A DNA stretch of 62,332 bases from Helcococcus kunzii ATCC 51366 (lineage in GTDB: Bacteria > Bacillota > Clostridia > Tissierellales > Peptoniphilaceae): contig NZ_JH601088.1 of assembly GCF_000245755.1 (NCBI RefSeq), forward strand, positions 1,236,760 through 1,299,091, read 5' to 3'. Below, piece after piece: positions 47,082 to 58,030 of this stretch. Position numbers and translations under genes: made by a program. The notes under the pieces were generated by a model. That model was not told where the DNA came from and did no database searches. It worked only from the letters and a program-made list of their open reading frames with translations. Positions within the stretch are counted from its first letter, which is position 1, and every line of letters begins with the position of its first letter.

Positions 47082-48050
47082 TTAAATTTTATCCTCATAA
47101 AAATCAACGTAGTCTTTGTCAATTTCATTATTTGGATTCATATCATTATATATTTTTGTTGTAAGATATTTTGCTGAGTTATATCCAAAATTCTTTTGTC
47201 TTAGATTTCTAACTGCAACTTCAATAATCATTGCTATGTTTCTACCTGGTTTTACAGGAACGGTCAATTTAGGAATCTTAATACCTAAAATTTCTTCGAA
47301 TTCTTCTTCTAAACCAAGTCGATCATATTCTTTATCTTCATTCCAATTTTCTAATTCAATTACCATGTCGATTTGGGAATCAGTTTTTACAGAACCTGTA
47401 CCATATAATCTTCTAATATCTAATATGCCTATTCCTCTAATTTCCATGAAGTGACGGATATTTTCAGGAGATTGACCATAAAGTTTTTCATCTATTTTAC
47501 TTATCTCTACAACATCATCTGCAACTAATCTATGTCCTTTAGTAATAAGATCTAAGGCGGTTTCAGATTTACCCACTGAAGATTCTCCTAAGATTAGCAT
47601 TCCAGAGCCATATACATCTAAAAGCCCCCCATGAATGGTTGTTTGTTCGGCCAAATGTCTTTCTATTGCCACACTTAATTTACTGATTAATTTAGTTGTG
47701 GCATATTCTGACAACATAATTGTTTTATCGTAATAATTTGCCAAATCAATTATATCTTGTGTGACTTCTCGAGCATATGAAAAAATTAAACAAGGTATAT
47801 CTTCAGATAATAGTCCTCTAAATCTTTCATATCTTAGCTCTGGTGTCATTTGCATATAGTAGTAATATTCTACATTTCCAATAATTTGTATCCTTTTGTA
47901 TGGAAATGCTTCCATAAATCCTGTAAGTTGAAGACCTGGTCTATTTACATCACCATTACTTATTTCGATTTCTTCAAAATCACTAGAAGGATTTATAATT
48001 TGTAAATCTAATTCTTTTGCTAATTGTGAAAGTTTAACGCTTCTACCCAT
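47082..48050 (-). CDS. hprK: HPr kinase/phosphorylase
   Basis: The 322-residue bifunctional enzyme phosphorylates HPr on serine to drive carbon catabolite repression. It has the P-loop GESSVGKSETAL (about 155-166), the LVADDVVEI motif and the HprK signature EIRGIGILDIRRLYG. ATG 48050 follows GGAG at six bases and overlaps uvrC by eight bases; a longer frame would need a TTG start. It links both PTS systems in the window to global control. Confidence 0.95.
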   Translation of the reverse strand: MGRSVKLSQLAKELDLQIINPSSDFEEIEISNGDVNRPGLQLTGFMEAFPYKRIQIIGNVEYYYYMQMTPELRYERFRGLLSEDIPCLIFSYAREVTQDIIDLANYYDKTIMLSEYATTKLISKLSVAIERHLAEQTTIHGGLLDVYGSGMLILGESSVGKSETALDLITKGHRLVADDVVEISKIDEKLYGQSPENIRHFMEIRGIGILDIRRLYGTGSVKTDSQIDMVIELENWNEDKEYDRLGLEEEFEEILGIKIPKLTVPVKPGRNIAMIIEVAVRNLRQKNFGYNSAKYLTTKIYNDMNPNNEIDKDYVDFYEDKI

Positions 48051-49878
48051 TTTTTTCTCCAAAGTATTTTATTATATTATCTGCAATATTTTCATTAATT
48101 AAATCGACTTCTTTTAATTGCTCTTTGCTTGCTTCTTTTATTTTATTTATAGAACCAAAATGTTTCAACAACGCAATAATACGTTTTTCACCTAGTCCAT
48201 CTATTTTCTTTAATTCTGATTCAAATAATTTTTTCTTTCTAACAGTATTGTGATAATTTATCGCAAATCTATGAACTTCTTCTTGCATATCATATAGAAA
48301 TCTGTAAATTGCACTATCTTTATCTATATTTAATTCATTATTATCAAGGATAATGCCTCTAGTTTTATGTTTATCATCTTTAACCAAACCTATAACGGGG
48401 ATTTTTAAATTAAATGAGTTCAATACAGAAATCGCTGCATTAACCTGACCTTTACCACCATCCATAATCACTAAATCAGGTCTTTTACTAAAACTATTAT
48501 TTGAATTTTCCGCATCCATCAATCTCGTAAATCTTCTTGTTAAAACTTCTCTCATAGATGCGTAATCATCAGGACCTTCTACAGTTTTTATCTTAAATTT
48601 ACGATAATCTTTTTTAGCCTTTCTTCCTTGTTCATATACAACCATTGAACCAACTGAATCCACACCAGAAATATTAGAAATATCATATATTTCAATCCTA
48701 TCCAATGGATGAATGTCCAATAAATCTTCTAATTTCTTTAATCCAAGATTTTTACTTCTCTCTCTGTCATCGATTTTCTTTAAGTATTCATACATCATTT
48801 TTTGAGCATTTTTGGTAGCCATTTCGATGTATCCCACTTTTTCTCCTCTTTTAGGAACTTTGATATAAACTTTTTTCCCTTTTTTCTCAGACAAAATTTT
48901 CTCAATAATTTCCTGTTCAGCAGGATTTTCTACGATTAATATTTCTCTTGGAATGTATGTCATATCAATATAGAACTGTTTCATAAATGAAGATAAGATA
49001 TCTGCATCACTATCATTGAATTCATTTTTAATAATAAAATGTTCTCGATCAATTATTTTACCATTCCTCATAAAGAAAACTTGAATGGTGACATAATTTC
49101 TCGCTTTTACCATTGAAACAATATCTCTATTATCTAAACCAACAGTAGTAACTTTTTGTCTCTCCATAAGTTGATTAATAGAATTTATATGATCCCTGTA
49201 TTCGCTAGCCCTCTCGAATTCCAGATTTTTTGAATATTCGAGCATTTTACTTTCTAATTTATCTGTTAATTCTTTTGTATTTCCTCTTAAGAATGATCTA
49301 ACTTTCTCTACATTTTCTAAATATCTTTCCCTATCGTTATAGTCATGGGTTGGATCGTTGTATTTATAGAGAAAATCTTTTAATGGTGGGCGTTTTCTAC
49401 TGTTATAGCTTTGTATCCCTTTATTTAATCTTAGTCTGAAAGTATTTTGCAATAGCCTAATTACATCGTTGACTGCATATGCATTTGGATATGGACCAAA
49501 ATATTCATTACCATCATTTTTTACTTGTCGAACTTTTTCAATTCTTGGAAAATCCTCATTTGTAAGCATAATATATGGATATTGTTTATCATCCCTTAGA
49601 AGAATGTTGTAATGCGGCCTATGTTCTTTTATAAAGTTAGATTCAAGCACTAAAGCCTCTACTTCATTTTCAACAATTATATATTCAAAATGGTCGATTT
49701 TCTCGACCATTTTAATTACTTTCATAGATTTACCAGAATCGCTATTAAAATATGATCTAACTCTATTTTTTAGATTTTTTGCTTTACCTACATATATTAT
49801 CTCATCATTTTCATCTTTCATAAGATATACACCTGGCAAATCAGGCAATCTGGAAAGTTCATATTTTAAGTCTTTCAT
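48043..49878 (-). CDS. uvrC: Excinuclease ABC subunit C
   Basis: The 611-residue protein makes both incisions in nucleotide excision repair. It shows the N-terminal GIY-YIG domain (PGVYLMKDENDEIIYVGKA), the UVR motif (LEFERASEYRDHINSI, about 215), the RNase H-like nuclease (IYDISNISGVDSVGSMVV) and C-terminal helix-hairpin-helix motifs. It overlaps hprK and shares one base with the upstream peptidase gene. Confidence 0.97.
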   Translation of the reverse strand: MKDLKYELSRLPDLPGVYLMKDENDEIIYVGKAKNLKNRVRSYFNSDSGKSMKVIKMVEKIDHFEYIIVENEVEALVLESNFIKEHRPHYNILLRDDKQYPYIMLTNEDFPRIEKVRQVKNDGNEYFGPYPNAYAVNDVIRLLQNTFRLRLNKGIQSYNSRKRPPLKDFLYKYNDPTHDYNDRERYLENVEKVRSFLRGNTKELTDKLESKMLEYSKNLEFERASEYRDHINSINQLMERQKVTTVGLDNRDIVSMVKARNYVTIQVFFMRNGKIIDREHFIIKNEFNDSDADILSSFMKQFYIDMTYIPREILIVENPAEQEIIEKILSEKKGKKVYIKVPKRGEKVGYIEMATKNAQKMMYEYLKKIDDRERSKNLGLKKLEDLLDIHPLDRIEIYDISNISGVDSVGSMVVYEQGRKAKKDYRKFKIKTVEGPDDYASMREVLTRRFTRLMDAENSNNSFSKRPDLVIMDGGKGQVNAAISVLNSFNLKIPVIGLVKDDKHKTRGIILDNNELNIDKDSAIYRFLYDMQEEVHRFAINYHNTVRKKKLFESELKKIDGLGEKRIIALLKHFGSINKIKEASKEQLKEVDLINENIADNIIKYFGEKNG

Positions 49879-51635
49879 TATATCTCTCTTGTCATTTTTT
49901 CTAAGTATTCTAAATCAGATCCTTCTAAATCTTTAGATAATCTTTCATAAGCTTCTCTGTTATAAGCATTTAACCAATCTAATTCCCATTTATCAAGTTC
50001 TTCTTTGATAACTGGTCTTGTGTCAAGTGGTAGATATAGCAATGTTTCAAGCTCTAAAATATCATCAAATTCTGATTCTTTTACATATACGATATTTTCA
50101 AGTCTAATACCATGTGAGCCTTCAATATAAACTCCTGGCTCAATTGAAAATACCATTCCTTCTTCTAATGGCACACCTTGATCGTTTCTTGAAATACTCA
50201 TCGGTCCTTCATGTACGCCTAAAACAAATCCAACACCATGGCCTGTACCATGGTTGAAATCTAGACCTTTCTTTAGAAGTGGATATCTTACTACAGAATC
50301 AATGAAATATCCTGTTGATTTTCTCTTGAATTTTACTGTCATACCTGCAATCAATGCTTTTAGCGCATATGTATAATGTAATTTTTCATCATCTGTTAAT
50401 TCGCCAAGAGCAATAGTTCTTGTGATATCTGTTGTACCTTCAAGATATTGTCCACCACTATCTACTAAGTATAATCCTGATGTTTTCAATGTTAATGGAA
50501 CTACTTTTTCTGGATCATAATGTGGCATAGCAGCATTTGGACCATAAGCAGAAATAGTTTGGAAACTTGGTTCTAAGAAATTATCTTGTTGTTCTCTAAA
50601 TGATAATAATTTTTTCGCTGCAAATATTTCATCAATATTTCCAGATTTAACCCCTATTTCTACCCAATTGAAGAATTTCATCAATGCGATAGCATCTTTG
50701 TGGAATGCTTTCTTAGAATTTGAAATTTGAACATCATTTTTTAATGCTTTCATTAGAGTAGTTAAATTTCTACCTCTTTGAATCTTCACATTTTTATTTA
50801 TATTGTCATAAATCATTACATTTGTTCTTGCTGGGTCAAGATATATTGTCTTTGTACCAGCAATTTGATTTATTTTTTCAAATATTGTGGAATATTCGTA
50901 AACATCAATATTATTTACTCTTAAATATTCTTTTACTTCCATGTCAATTTTATTTTCGTCAATAAATAACATGGCTTTATCTTTGCTAATAAGTGCATAT
51001 GAGAAAAATACAGGTGTAGCAAAAATATCATCTCCTCTTAAATTGAAAAGATAAGCTATATCATCTAACGCACCTATAAATATGTAATCTGCATGTCTTG
51101 TTTCCATCATTGATCTTAAAATATCAAGCTTTTCAGTCAAAGATTTTCCTGTGTATTCTTCGTCAAATATCCAAGCTTCAGATTTAGGTAATTTTGGTCT
51201 ATCATCCCAAATACCTGAGATTAGATCAATATTTGTGATTAATAATCTTGAGCCAATTGCATCATTTATTTTATCAAATTCAGATAATGATAAGCATTTG
51301 CCATCAACTGCTATTTTGCCAAACTCTGTAACTTCGTTATTAATAAATTCCAAATAATCTATATCTTCGCCCATTCTATATAATTTGAATGGTGAATTTT
51401 TTAATTCATTTTCCGCTTGTACAAAATACCTACCATCAGTCCATACACCAGCTTTATCACGTGTAATAACTGCAGTACCTGCAGAACCGGTAAAACCAGA
51501 AATATATTCTCTAGTTTTATAATAATCTGCTAAATATTCTGATTGATGTGGATCAGAGGTTGGCACGATATATGCTTCAATATCTCTTTCATCCATTTTT
51601 TTTCTTAATTTATCTACTTTTTCAAATATACTCAT
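49878..51635 (-). CDS. pepP: Xaa-Pro aminopeptidase (M24B family)
   Basis: The 585-residue three-domain enzyme has intact metal ligands: aspartates in LVDSGGQYLEGTTDITRT, histidine in NHGTGHGVGF and glutamates in SIEPGVYIEG and GIRLENIV. It removes N-terminal residues before proline. Its length places it with the long, XPNPEP1-like forms. It is the first gene before uvrC and hprK. Confidence 0.94.
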   Translation of the reverse strand: MSIFEKVDKLRKKMDERDIEAYIVPTSDPHQSEYLADYYKTREYISGFTGSAGTAVITRDKAGVWTDGRYFVQAENELKNSPFKLYRMGEDIDYLEFINNEVTEFGKIAVDGKCLSLSEFDKINDAIGSRLLITNIDLISGIWDDRPKLPKSEAWIFDEEYTGKSLTEKLDILRSMMETRHADYIFIGALDDIAYLFNLRGDDIFATPVFFSYALISKDKAMLFIDENKIDMEVKEYLRVNNIDVYEYSTIFEKINQIAGTKTIYLDPARTNVMIYDNINKNVKIQRGRNLTTLMKALKNDVQISNSKKAFHKDAIALMKFFNWVEIGVKSGNIDEIFAAKKLLSFREQQDNFLEPSFQTISAYGPNAAMPHYDPEKVVPLTLKTSGLYLVDSGGQYLEGTTDITRTIALGELTDDEKLHYTYALKALIAGMTVKFKRKSTGYFIDSVVRYPLLKKGLDFNHGTGHGVGFVLGVHEGPMSISRNDQGVPLEEGMVFSIEPGVYIEGSHGIRLENIVYVKESEFDDILELETLLYLPLDTRPVIKEELDKWELDWLNAYNREAYERLSKDLEGSDLEYLEKMTREI

Positions 51636-51717
51636 TATCTTCCCCTTATTTATCTGTTTAATCTATTATAACACCAGATACAAAAAACTTATACTGCATT
51701 TTAATAAAAATTTAACA

Positions 51718-52581
51718 CTAAAGCTGCTTCCATTCTTCATTAGCATCAATAACTCCATGCTTTACAAGGCTATTGTAAATTCCATGATTTTTATAGTCAT
51801 CTGTAATTTCAAAAGCCACTTCTTTTAGCGGCTTTACTGCATTATCCATTGCAATACCATATTTTGCATACTTTAATAAGAAATAGTCATTTATACTATC
51901 GCCAAAAGCAATAATTTCGTCACTCTTAAATCCTAAATCTTTAAGCGCAACACCTTTATTTAATTCCTTATCGACAATTTCTAAATGATTTGGTCCCATT
52001 CTTGAAATACTTGCCATATCTCTAAATTCACCAAAAATCTCTTCTTCGTACTTATTAATATATTTTTCTTCAAAAGCATAAAACAATTTTACAATTGGCT
52101 GATCAATTAAATTTAACATTGATTCGACTTCTTTAATTTTTACATTTGCAATCTTTGCTTCAAGCTTCATAAAGTTAAAATGATCTTCTTCTGGGTCATC
52201 TATATTAATAACACCTTTATTAATATCTTCAGTAAATAAAGTATCTCCAATTATGGTGCATAATCCTAAATCATATTTTCTAGTCTTTTCAATGATTTTC
52301 TTTAATACTTCTCTATTCATAGTCTTTTGTGCTATTATTTCTTTATTTTTACAGTCATAGACTAATGCCCCATTATTACTAATTAAAAAACCGGAATATT
52401 TTTCAAATTCCAAAATATCAATATATTTTTTCATAGCTCCAATGGGTCTACCAGATGCAAGAATCACTTTTATGCCTTTTTTCTGCGCTTCAAGCAATGC
52501 TAATTTTGAGCTTTCAAGCATATTTTGCTCATCAATAAGTAAAGTACCATCCATATCAAGTGCTATACATTTAATCTCCAT
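51718..52581 (-). CDS. HAD-superfamily phosphatase (Cof type)
   Basis: The 287-residue protein starts with motif I LDMDGTLL and ends with motif IV GDSINDYFLLKYA; a cap domain of the Cof/YidA type lies between. Such enzymes dephosphorylate sugar phosphates or flavin precursors. The substrate cannot be told from sequence. Confidence 0.88.
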   Translation of the reverse strand: MEIKCIALDMDGTLLIDEQNMLESSKLALLEAQKKGIKVILASGRPIGAMKKYIDILEFEKYSGFLISNNGALVYDCKNKEIIAQKTMNREVLKKIIEKTRKYDLGLCTIIGDTLFTEDINKGVINIDDPEEDHFNFMKLEAKIANVKIKEVESMLNLIDQPIVKLFYAFEEKYINKYEEEIFGEFRDMASISRMGPNHLEIVDKELNKGVALKDLGFKSDEIIAFGDSINDYFLLKYAKYGIAMDNAVKPLKEVAFEITDDYKNHGIYNSLVKHGVIDANEEWKQL

Positions 52582-52741
52582 TAATTCCCCTTAATTTAAT
52601 TATTTATTTTAATTATAACTATTATTCTTCTGTTTTTACAATTTCACTTTTTGTTGGATCGATTTCTCATTATCCTCTCCTATTATTTCAAAAAATAACT
52701 TCATATATTAATTATAACGCATATATTGATCAATTTTCATT

Positions 52742-53662
52742 CTATTTACTAATACTCCACATATTTTTTATTTGTGGGGCAATTCTTTCATATGACCATG
52801 TTTTTTCTGTGTTTACCCAACTATTTGGATCGTAAATTTTAAACTCACCATTGTTATATCCAACTATCACCAATATATGTCCAGATCTTGTGAAATCCCC
52901 AGGTCCTACACTTGCTATTATCAATTTGCTATCGCTTAATTCTTCTTTCATTCTATTTTTATCTAATGGAACTTCTTTTGATTTTAACCCTAATTTTTCA
53001 GCACCTTCAGTCATAAATTTCCATAATGTGCCAATTGATTCTTCATAATATCCATTCTCTAGTGAGAAATCTATCATCTTATCCGGTGTCATACTATAAT
53101 CTTTAGTCAAAGCCATATAAATCATTGACATGGATGTCGGTCCACAACCAACAACACCAAATCTATAGTTTCCAACACGTTTATATCCCCATCGGGTATC
53201 AGTTTGTAAAAAGTACGGTATATCCAGTTTTTTCTCATATTTTGAAATAACATTTTCTGTCATATCCGAATTTGTGAAACCATGCACCCAAAGAAAATTT
53301 TCTGGATACATTAATACCGTTTTAATCACTGATTGTGGTATACCATCATATTTATCAATAATATCTTGAACTTCTGGAATGTATACTTTCAATTCTTCAA
53401 GTTGTTGCAATTTATCTCTATTATTATCATATGAGAAACTATTCTTTGCTGTTATTAACATTTTCTTAAATTCTTGTTCGCTATATTTTCCTAAGATCTT
53501 CCCATCTTTATAGTCATTAATTGCCGGAGAATCTTGATATTTAAATTCACTATTCTTCCCAAACATATCAGTAATTTTCTCAAAATTCATAAATAGTACT
53601 ATCGCCAAAAATATAACTGATAAAGTCATTATTAAATTTTTAAAACTTTTATTTGACATCAT
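52742..53662 (-). CDS. Membrane-anchored C39-like cysteine peptidase
   Basis: The 306-residue protein has one N-terminal transmembrane anchor (FKNLIMTLSVIFLAIVLFM) and an extracytoplasmic peptidase C39-like domain. The cysteine is in GVVGCGPTSMSM (about 175), the histidine in SGHILVIVGYN and a conserved YDPNSW follows. The target is unknown; cell-surface or peptidoglycan processing is possible. Confidence 0.85.
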   Translation of the reverse strand: MMSNKSFKNLIMTLSVIFLAIVLFMNFEKITDMFGKNSEFKYQDSPAINDYKDGKILGKYSEQEFKKMLITAKNSFSYDNNRDKLQQLEELKVYIPEVQDIIDKYDGIPQSVIKTVLMYPENFLWVHGFTNSDMTENVISKYEKKLDIPYFLQTDTRWGYKRVGNYRFGVVGCGPTSMSMIYMALTKDYSMTPDKMIDFSLENGYYEESIGTLWKFMTEGAEKLGLKSKEVPLDKNRMKEELSDSKLIIASVGPGDFTRSGHILVIVGYNNGEFKIYDPNSWVNTEKTWSYERIAPQIKNMWSISK

Positions 53663-53829
53663 TTTTACTCTCTCTTCTAATAATCTAATATTTTCTTATA
53701 ATAAGTATATCAGATAAATATTAAAAAAATATTAATTAAATTTTTATTTATTATTATATTTTTCTATATTAGCTTTAAATATCTTCAAGTATAACATATA
53801 ATTATTTAGAATAGAAAAGCGAGGTAAAT

Positions 53830-54927
53830 ATGAAATTAGGTATTGTTGGACTACCAAATGTAGGTAAGTCTACACTTTTTAATGCAATTACAAAAGCAGG
53901 AGCAGAATCAGCAAATTATCCATTTACAACGATAGAACCAAATATCGGAGTTGTTGATGTTCCTGACTATAGATTAGAAAAATTAGCGGAACTAAATAAT
54001 TCAAAAAAAATAGTTCCTGCTTATATTGAATTTTACGATATTGCCGGATTAGTAAGAGGTGCAAGCAAGGGTGAAGGTCTAGGAAATAAATTCTTGGCTA
54101 ATATTAGAGAATCCGAAGCAATCGTTGAAGTTTTAAGATGCTTTGAAGATCCAAATGTCATCCATGTTGATGGAGAAGTAAATCCATTAAAAGATATTGA
54201 AACAATTAATTTAGAACTTATCTTTTCCGATATTGATATGCTTGAAAATGTCATTAATCGTTTAACTAAAGTGGCAAAGGCAGATAAAGATAAAAGAGCC
54301 GAACTTGATGTTGTACAAAGAGTTTACGATGTTTTAATGGAAGGTAAAAGCGCTAGAGTTTTAGATTTAAATGAAGATGAAAAGAAAATCATTAAATCAT
54401 ACAATCTTTTATCTTCAAAACCAATCATCTATGTTGCGAATGTTTCTGAAGATGAAGTTGCTGATGACGGTAACTCAAATAAATTTGTACAAGAAGTTAG
54501 AGAATTTGCCAAAACTGAAGACGCAAAAGTTGTAGTTATATCAGCAAAAATAGAAGCAGAAATTTCAGCATTAGACAGTGATGAAAAAGAAGAATACTTA
54601 GAAATGATTGGTTTAGATAAACCAGGTTTAGACAAATTAATCATGGCAAGTTACGACTTATTAGGTTTGATGTCATTTATTACTACAGGCGAAATGGAAA
54701 CAAGAGCTTGGACAATCAAAAAAGGCACAAAAGCAGTTGATGCAGCAGGCAAAATCCATTCCGACATTTCAAGAGGCTTTATCAGAGCAGAAGTTATCTC
54801 ATATGATGAATTAATGGAATATGATGGATCAATGGTAAAAGCCAGAGAAGCTGGAAAAGTTAGACTTGAAGGTAAAGAATATATAATGCAAGATGGCGAT
54901 ATAACTCACTTTAGACACAATGTTTAA
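53830..54927 (+). CDS. ychF: Ribosome-binding ATPase YchF
   Basis: The 365-residue Obg-type protein has the nucleotide-binding motif [15 protein letters not shown], the switch [18 protein letters not shown] and a C-terminal TGS-like domain ([21 protein letters not shown]). It binds ribosomes and prefers ATP. The start follows GCGAGG. It precedes the CPBP gene by 14 bp. Confidence 0.97.
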   Translation: MKLGIVGLPNVGKSTLFNAITKAGAESANYPFTTIEPNIGVVDVPDYRLEKLAELNNSKKIVPAYIEFYDIAGLVRGASKGEGLGNKFLANIRESEAIVEVLRCFEDPNVIHVDGEVNPLKDIETINLELIFSDIDMLENVINRLTKVAKADKDKRAELDVVQRVYDVLMEGKSARVLDLNEDEKKIIKSYNLLSSKPIIYVANVSEDEVADDGNSNKFVQEVREFAKTEDAKVVVISAKIEAEISALDSDEKEEYLEMIGLDKPGLDKLIMASYDLLGLMSFITTGEMETRAWTIKKGTKAVDAAGKIHSDISRGFIRAEVISYDELMEYDGSMVKAREAGKVRLEGKEYIMQDGDITHFRHNV

Positions 54928-54941
54928 TATTTGGAGGATAA

Positions 54942-55943
54942 ATGAAAGACGAAAATTTTCAAACAGAAGATAAAACTTATGACGAAAATTCAAATCACGG
55001 ATTTTCACATTATCAAACATTAGATAATAATAACATAAATCCCGAGGAACCAGAGATTGATATTGACGGTGCCAAATCTAGATATAGAAAATCAATTTTA
55101 ATGTTTATAGTATATTTTATTTCAAATATATTAGCATACCTTTTACTTGAGCCTTTCATCAAAGATGTAGGATTGATTAATGCCCTATCTGTTATTATTA
55201 GCATTATCCCAATTTACTTATTTATGGGTAAACGTGCATTAAAAGAAACTGAAGATATAAGACCTTCAAAAAAATTAAGTGTTGTAGATCTATTATTTTT
55301 TGTAGGTATCATGTATCTACTATCTATCGCATTTAGCCATATTACAAATTTCTTCATGAGAACATTTAACATACGTTCAATAAATGTAACAGAAATGATA
55401 CAAACGAGTCTAAATACTACACTATTTATATACGCAGTATTTATAGGACCATTTTTTGAAGAATTAAACTACAGAGGATTTCACCTAAATAACACAAGAA
55501 GATACGGTGCCTACTCCTCTATACTATTATCAACATTGATATTTTCATTTGCCCATGGCAACTTCATGCAAGGTATCGGCACATTAGGTATTGGATTTGT
55601 ATTAGGTTATGTAGCATACTTCTATTCATTCCAAGATGCTATAATACTTCACATATTAAACAACTTAATAGTATCACTATTAGGAATGGTTAGTACCATG
55701 GCCAATCAAAATACAGCAAAAACATTATTTATTGCCTTTGATTTAGCAATACTTGGCCTTATTGTTTTTGCAATCATCTCTCTATTTATTAAAAAGAGAA
55801 GAGACAACATTAAGAAAAACTTAAAATATACACGTTCAGAAAAAATATATTTAAAAGCATTACTAACTGACCCAATATTTTTTGTTTACATTTTAATCAT
55901 TTTAATTTTAATGATTTTACCATCATTTATTGTTTTAGAATAA
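54942..55943 (+). CDS. CPBP-family intramembrane metalloprotease
   Basis: The 333-residue protein has a hydrophilic N-terminus and about eight helices. It carries the CPBP motifs EELNYRG (EExxxR), FAHGN and HILNNL, which hold the proposed metal ligands. Relatives process prenylated or membrane proteins or give bacteriocin immunity. Co-transcribed with ychF. Confidence 0.88.
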   Translation: MKDENFQTEDKTYDENSNHGFSHYQTLDNNNINPEEPEIDIDGAKSRYRKSILMFIVYFISNILAYLLLEPFIKDVGLINALSVIISIIPIYLFMGKRALKETEDIRPSKKLSVVDLLFFVGIMYLLSIAFSHITNFFMRTFNIRSINVTEMIQTSLNTTLFIYAVFIGPFFEELNYRGFHLNNTRRYGAYSSILLSTLIFSFAHGNFMQGIGTLGIGFVLGYVAYFYSFQDAIILHILNNLIVSLLGMVSTMANQNTAKTLFIAFDLAILGLIVFAIISLFIKKRRDNIKKNLKYTRSEKIYLKALLTDPIFFVYILIILILMILPSFIVLE

Positions 55944-55974
55944 ATGAAAACAATGGCTATAGAATAAAGCAAAA

Positions 55975-56018
55975 CCACATGTTAACTAGGTTTGAGACTA
56001 GTTAATATGTGGCTTTTT
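55975..56018. terminator. Bidirectional terminator between CPBP gene and PRD regulator
   Basis: CCACATGTTAACTAG and CTAGTTAATATGTGG pair with one mismatch; TTTTT follows on the plus strand and TTTT on the minus strand. It separates two convergent genes. Confidence 0.85.
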
Positions 56019-56019
56019 C

Positions 56020-57945
56020 TTATATAATCACTTCCTCCTCATATTTCAATAGAAGTTTCCTTATTTCTCGATAATCTCCTCTTCGTAAAATTTCAATATT
56101 ATTTTTATTATCCAATATGTCCGAGATTGTTGCTAACATCTTTAAATGACTTATATTATCTAAGACTGAAATTACAATAAATATATCAACCTTTTTTCCT
56201 TTCATTTCAACCGGCTTTTCTACAATCATCAAGCTTGCATCAACTTTATATACTGAATTGTGATTTTGTGCATGAGGCAGAGCAACACCATCTACTAAAA
56301 CTACATAAGGTCCTATTTTGTTAATGTTATAAATTATATCTTCTACATACTGTTTATTAATTGATCGATTATCAATTAATATTTGTGAAGCTTTTTTTAT
56401 CGCCTCTTCCCAATTTTCTACCTCTTTTAATTTCAAGATTTTTTCTTTAGTCAGTATTTCACTTAAGTTTGTATAGCAATGATATTGTTTAATATCTTTA
56501 TTCTTTTCTGTAATAAAATCTAATAAATCAAGTTTTAACTTTTCTTTATCTTTTATTACTGCATTCTTTGAAATTACATTAATGATTTTATCTATACTTG
56601 ACTCATCTATTAAAGAATTAATGTTTAGCAATTTTTGATACAATTCCGAAATATTATGTGTAGTCAAAATTGGTTTTACTAAAATAACATTATTATGATT
56701 TTCAATAGGTACTGTGGAAATAATATAGTCATATTGATATTTAGCATTATCTAGTTCAAAAATTGAGATTACTCCAACTATATCAATAGTAGGTAGATAA
56801 TTATATAACTGGGTTTGAAGCATTCTAGATACAACTTTCCCATTTGGACAAACTATAACCACTTTGTTTCTTGATTTTGAAATACCTTCAATTCTCGCTC
56901 CAAAATACATAACTAAAAATCCAATTTCAGACTCTCTCATATCTCTGAACACTTCTTCATTTGTAGATTTAACTGAATTTTCAACTAAACTATACAAATG
57001 CGGATAGTTAGTTTTTATATCTTCCAAGCTTCCGTTATAAATAGGGAATTTAAATTTTAGCCTGTAATATGAACTTTGTAAATGACGTGAAATTTCTTTT
57101 TTGAATTCCTCTTTGTTTGTAATATCAGTTGCAGAAAATTTTTCAAAGTTCATTATCAGATTTTCAACAAAACTCTCAATATTTTCGAGTATATTATCAT
57201 TATTCAAATTTGTCATTGAAGCTATAAATGCAACAAGTAATTTCACTTCATGCTCATTATCATAATTAACAATCGATTTTACCTTATTGTAGCAATCTGA
57301 ATTTTTTACATCATCATACAAAGATGACTCCTTAAGAAAATTTTTACTTTTTCTTCGTTTATCTGTAAATTTAATGAATTTTGAAAGCATAGAAATTGAA
57401 TAATCTGTTAGATGTAAATTTGTTTCTATATTTATCTTTTCAATCCTTTCATCAAAATATTCTATTAAATTTTGATCTGAATACATATAGTTAATGTAAA
57501 CATCTCTGATTTTGGATTCATCAGCAATTAATTTATACTTTTTATCAAAAATTAAATCAATTCCCTCTTTACTTAAATTATTTTTTATTACTTTTATATC
57601 ATTTACAATTGTGCTTTTACTAACCATCAATGATTCACTCATCTCTTCAATGGTTGTAAACTCATCAACAAAAATTTTTTCTAAAATATATCTCTGTCTA
57701 TCTTCAATATTGTAAGTATAGTCAATATTTAAATTGTATTTTTGATATATGGTATCTTGCCCAAGATAAACAAAAGATTTATTTATATTTTCAATCCTAC
57801 CAAAGTCTCTTATTTCATAGTTTATCTCGTTAATATCATAATAGATTGTTCTTTTTGAAACCTCAAAACATTCCATCAACTCCTCTAAAGAAGCTCTCCT
57901 ATTTTGTAAAATCGTTTGAAGTATATCAAATTGACGTTGTTTCAT
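56020..57945 (-). CDS. PRD-containing PTS-sensing regulator of the ascorbate-type operon
   Basis: The 641-residue protein has an N-terminal helix-turn-helix (LEELMECFEVSKRTIYYDI), a second HTH (IEEMSESLMVSKSTIVNDI), PRD domains, an EIIB-like segment with cysteine (VIVCPNGKVVSRML) and a C-terminal EIIA domain (GVALPHAQNHN). It is the last gene of the region, separated from EIIC by an internal hairpin, and probably senses the PTS it follows. Confidence 0.88.
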   Translation of the reverse strand: MKQRQFDILQTILQNRRASLEELMECFEVSKRTIYYDINEINYEIRDFGRIENINKSFVYLGQDTIYQKYNLNIDYTYNIEDRQRYILEKIFVDEFTTIEEMSESLMVSKSTIVNDIKVIKNNLSKEGIDLIFDKKYKLIADESKIRDVYINYMYSDQNLIEYFDERIEKINIETNLHLTDYSISMLSKFIKFTDKRRKSKNFLKESSLYDDVKNSDCYNKVKSIVNYDNEHEVKLLVAFIASMTNLNNDNILENIESFVENLIMNFEKFSATDITNKEEFKKEISRHLQSSYYRLKFKFPIYNGSLEDIKTNYPHLYSLVENSVKSTNEEVFRDMRESEIGFLVMYFGARIEGISKSRNKVVIVCPNGKVVSRMLQTQLYNYLPTIDIVGVISIFELDNAKYQYDYIISTVPIENHNNVILVKPILTTHNISELYQKLLNINSLIDESSIDKIINVISKNAVIKDKEKLKLDLLDFITEKNKDIKQYHCYTNLSEILTKEKILKLKEVENWEEAIKKASQILIDNRSINKQYVEDIIYNINKIGPYVVLVDGVALPHAQNHNSVYKVDASLMIVEKPVEMKGKKVDIFIVISVLDNISHLKMLATISDILDNKNNIEILRRGDYREIRKLLLKYEEEVII

Positions 57946-57970
57946 TATTATTCTCTCTTATGTAATTACA

Positions 57971-58003
57971 GAAAAAGATACTACATCACGTAATATCTTT
58001 TTC
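57971..58003 (-). terminator. Hairpin between PTS EIIC and the PRD regulator
   Basis: On the minus strand GAAAAAGATATTAC-GTGAT-GTAGTATCTTTTTC forms a stem ending in TTTTTC. It could end most transcripts after EIIC and leave the regulator at lower expression. Confidence 0.7.
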
Positions 58004-58030
58004 CTATTATGTTATTTACTTACTTTTGTC

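Noticed and set aside
47082..48062. HPr kinase starting at TTG 48062
   Set aside because: ATG 48050 has a GGAG ribosome site at normal distance and gives the family N-terminus; the TTG start would place the GGAG inside the gene.
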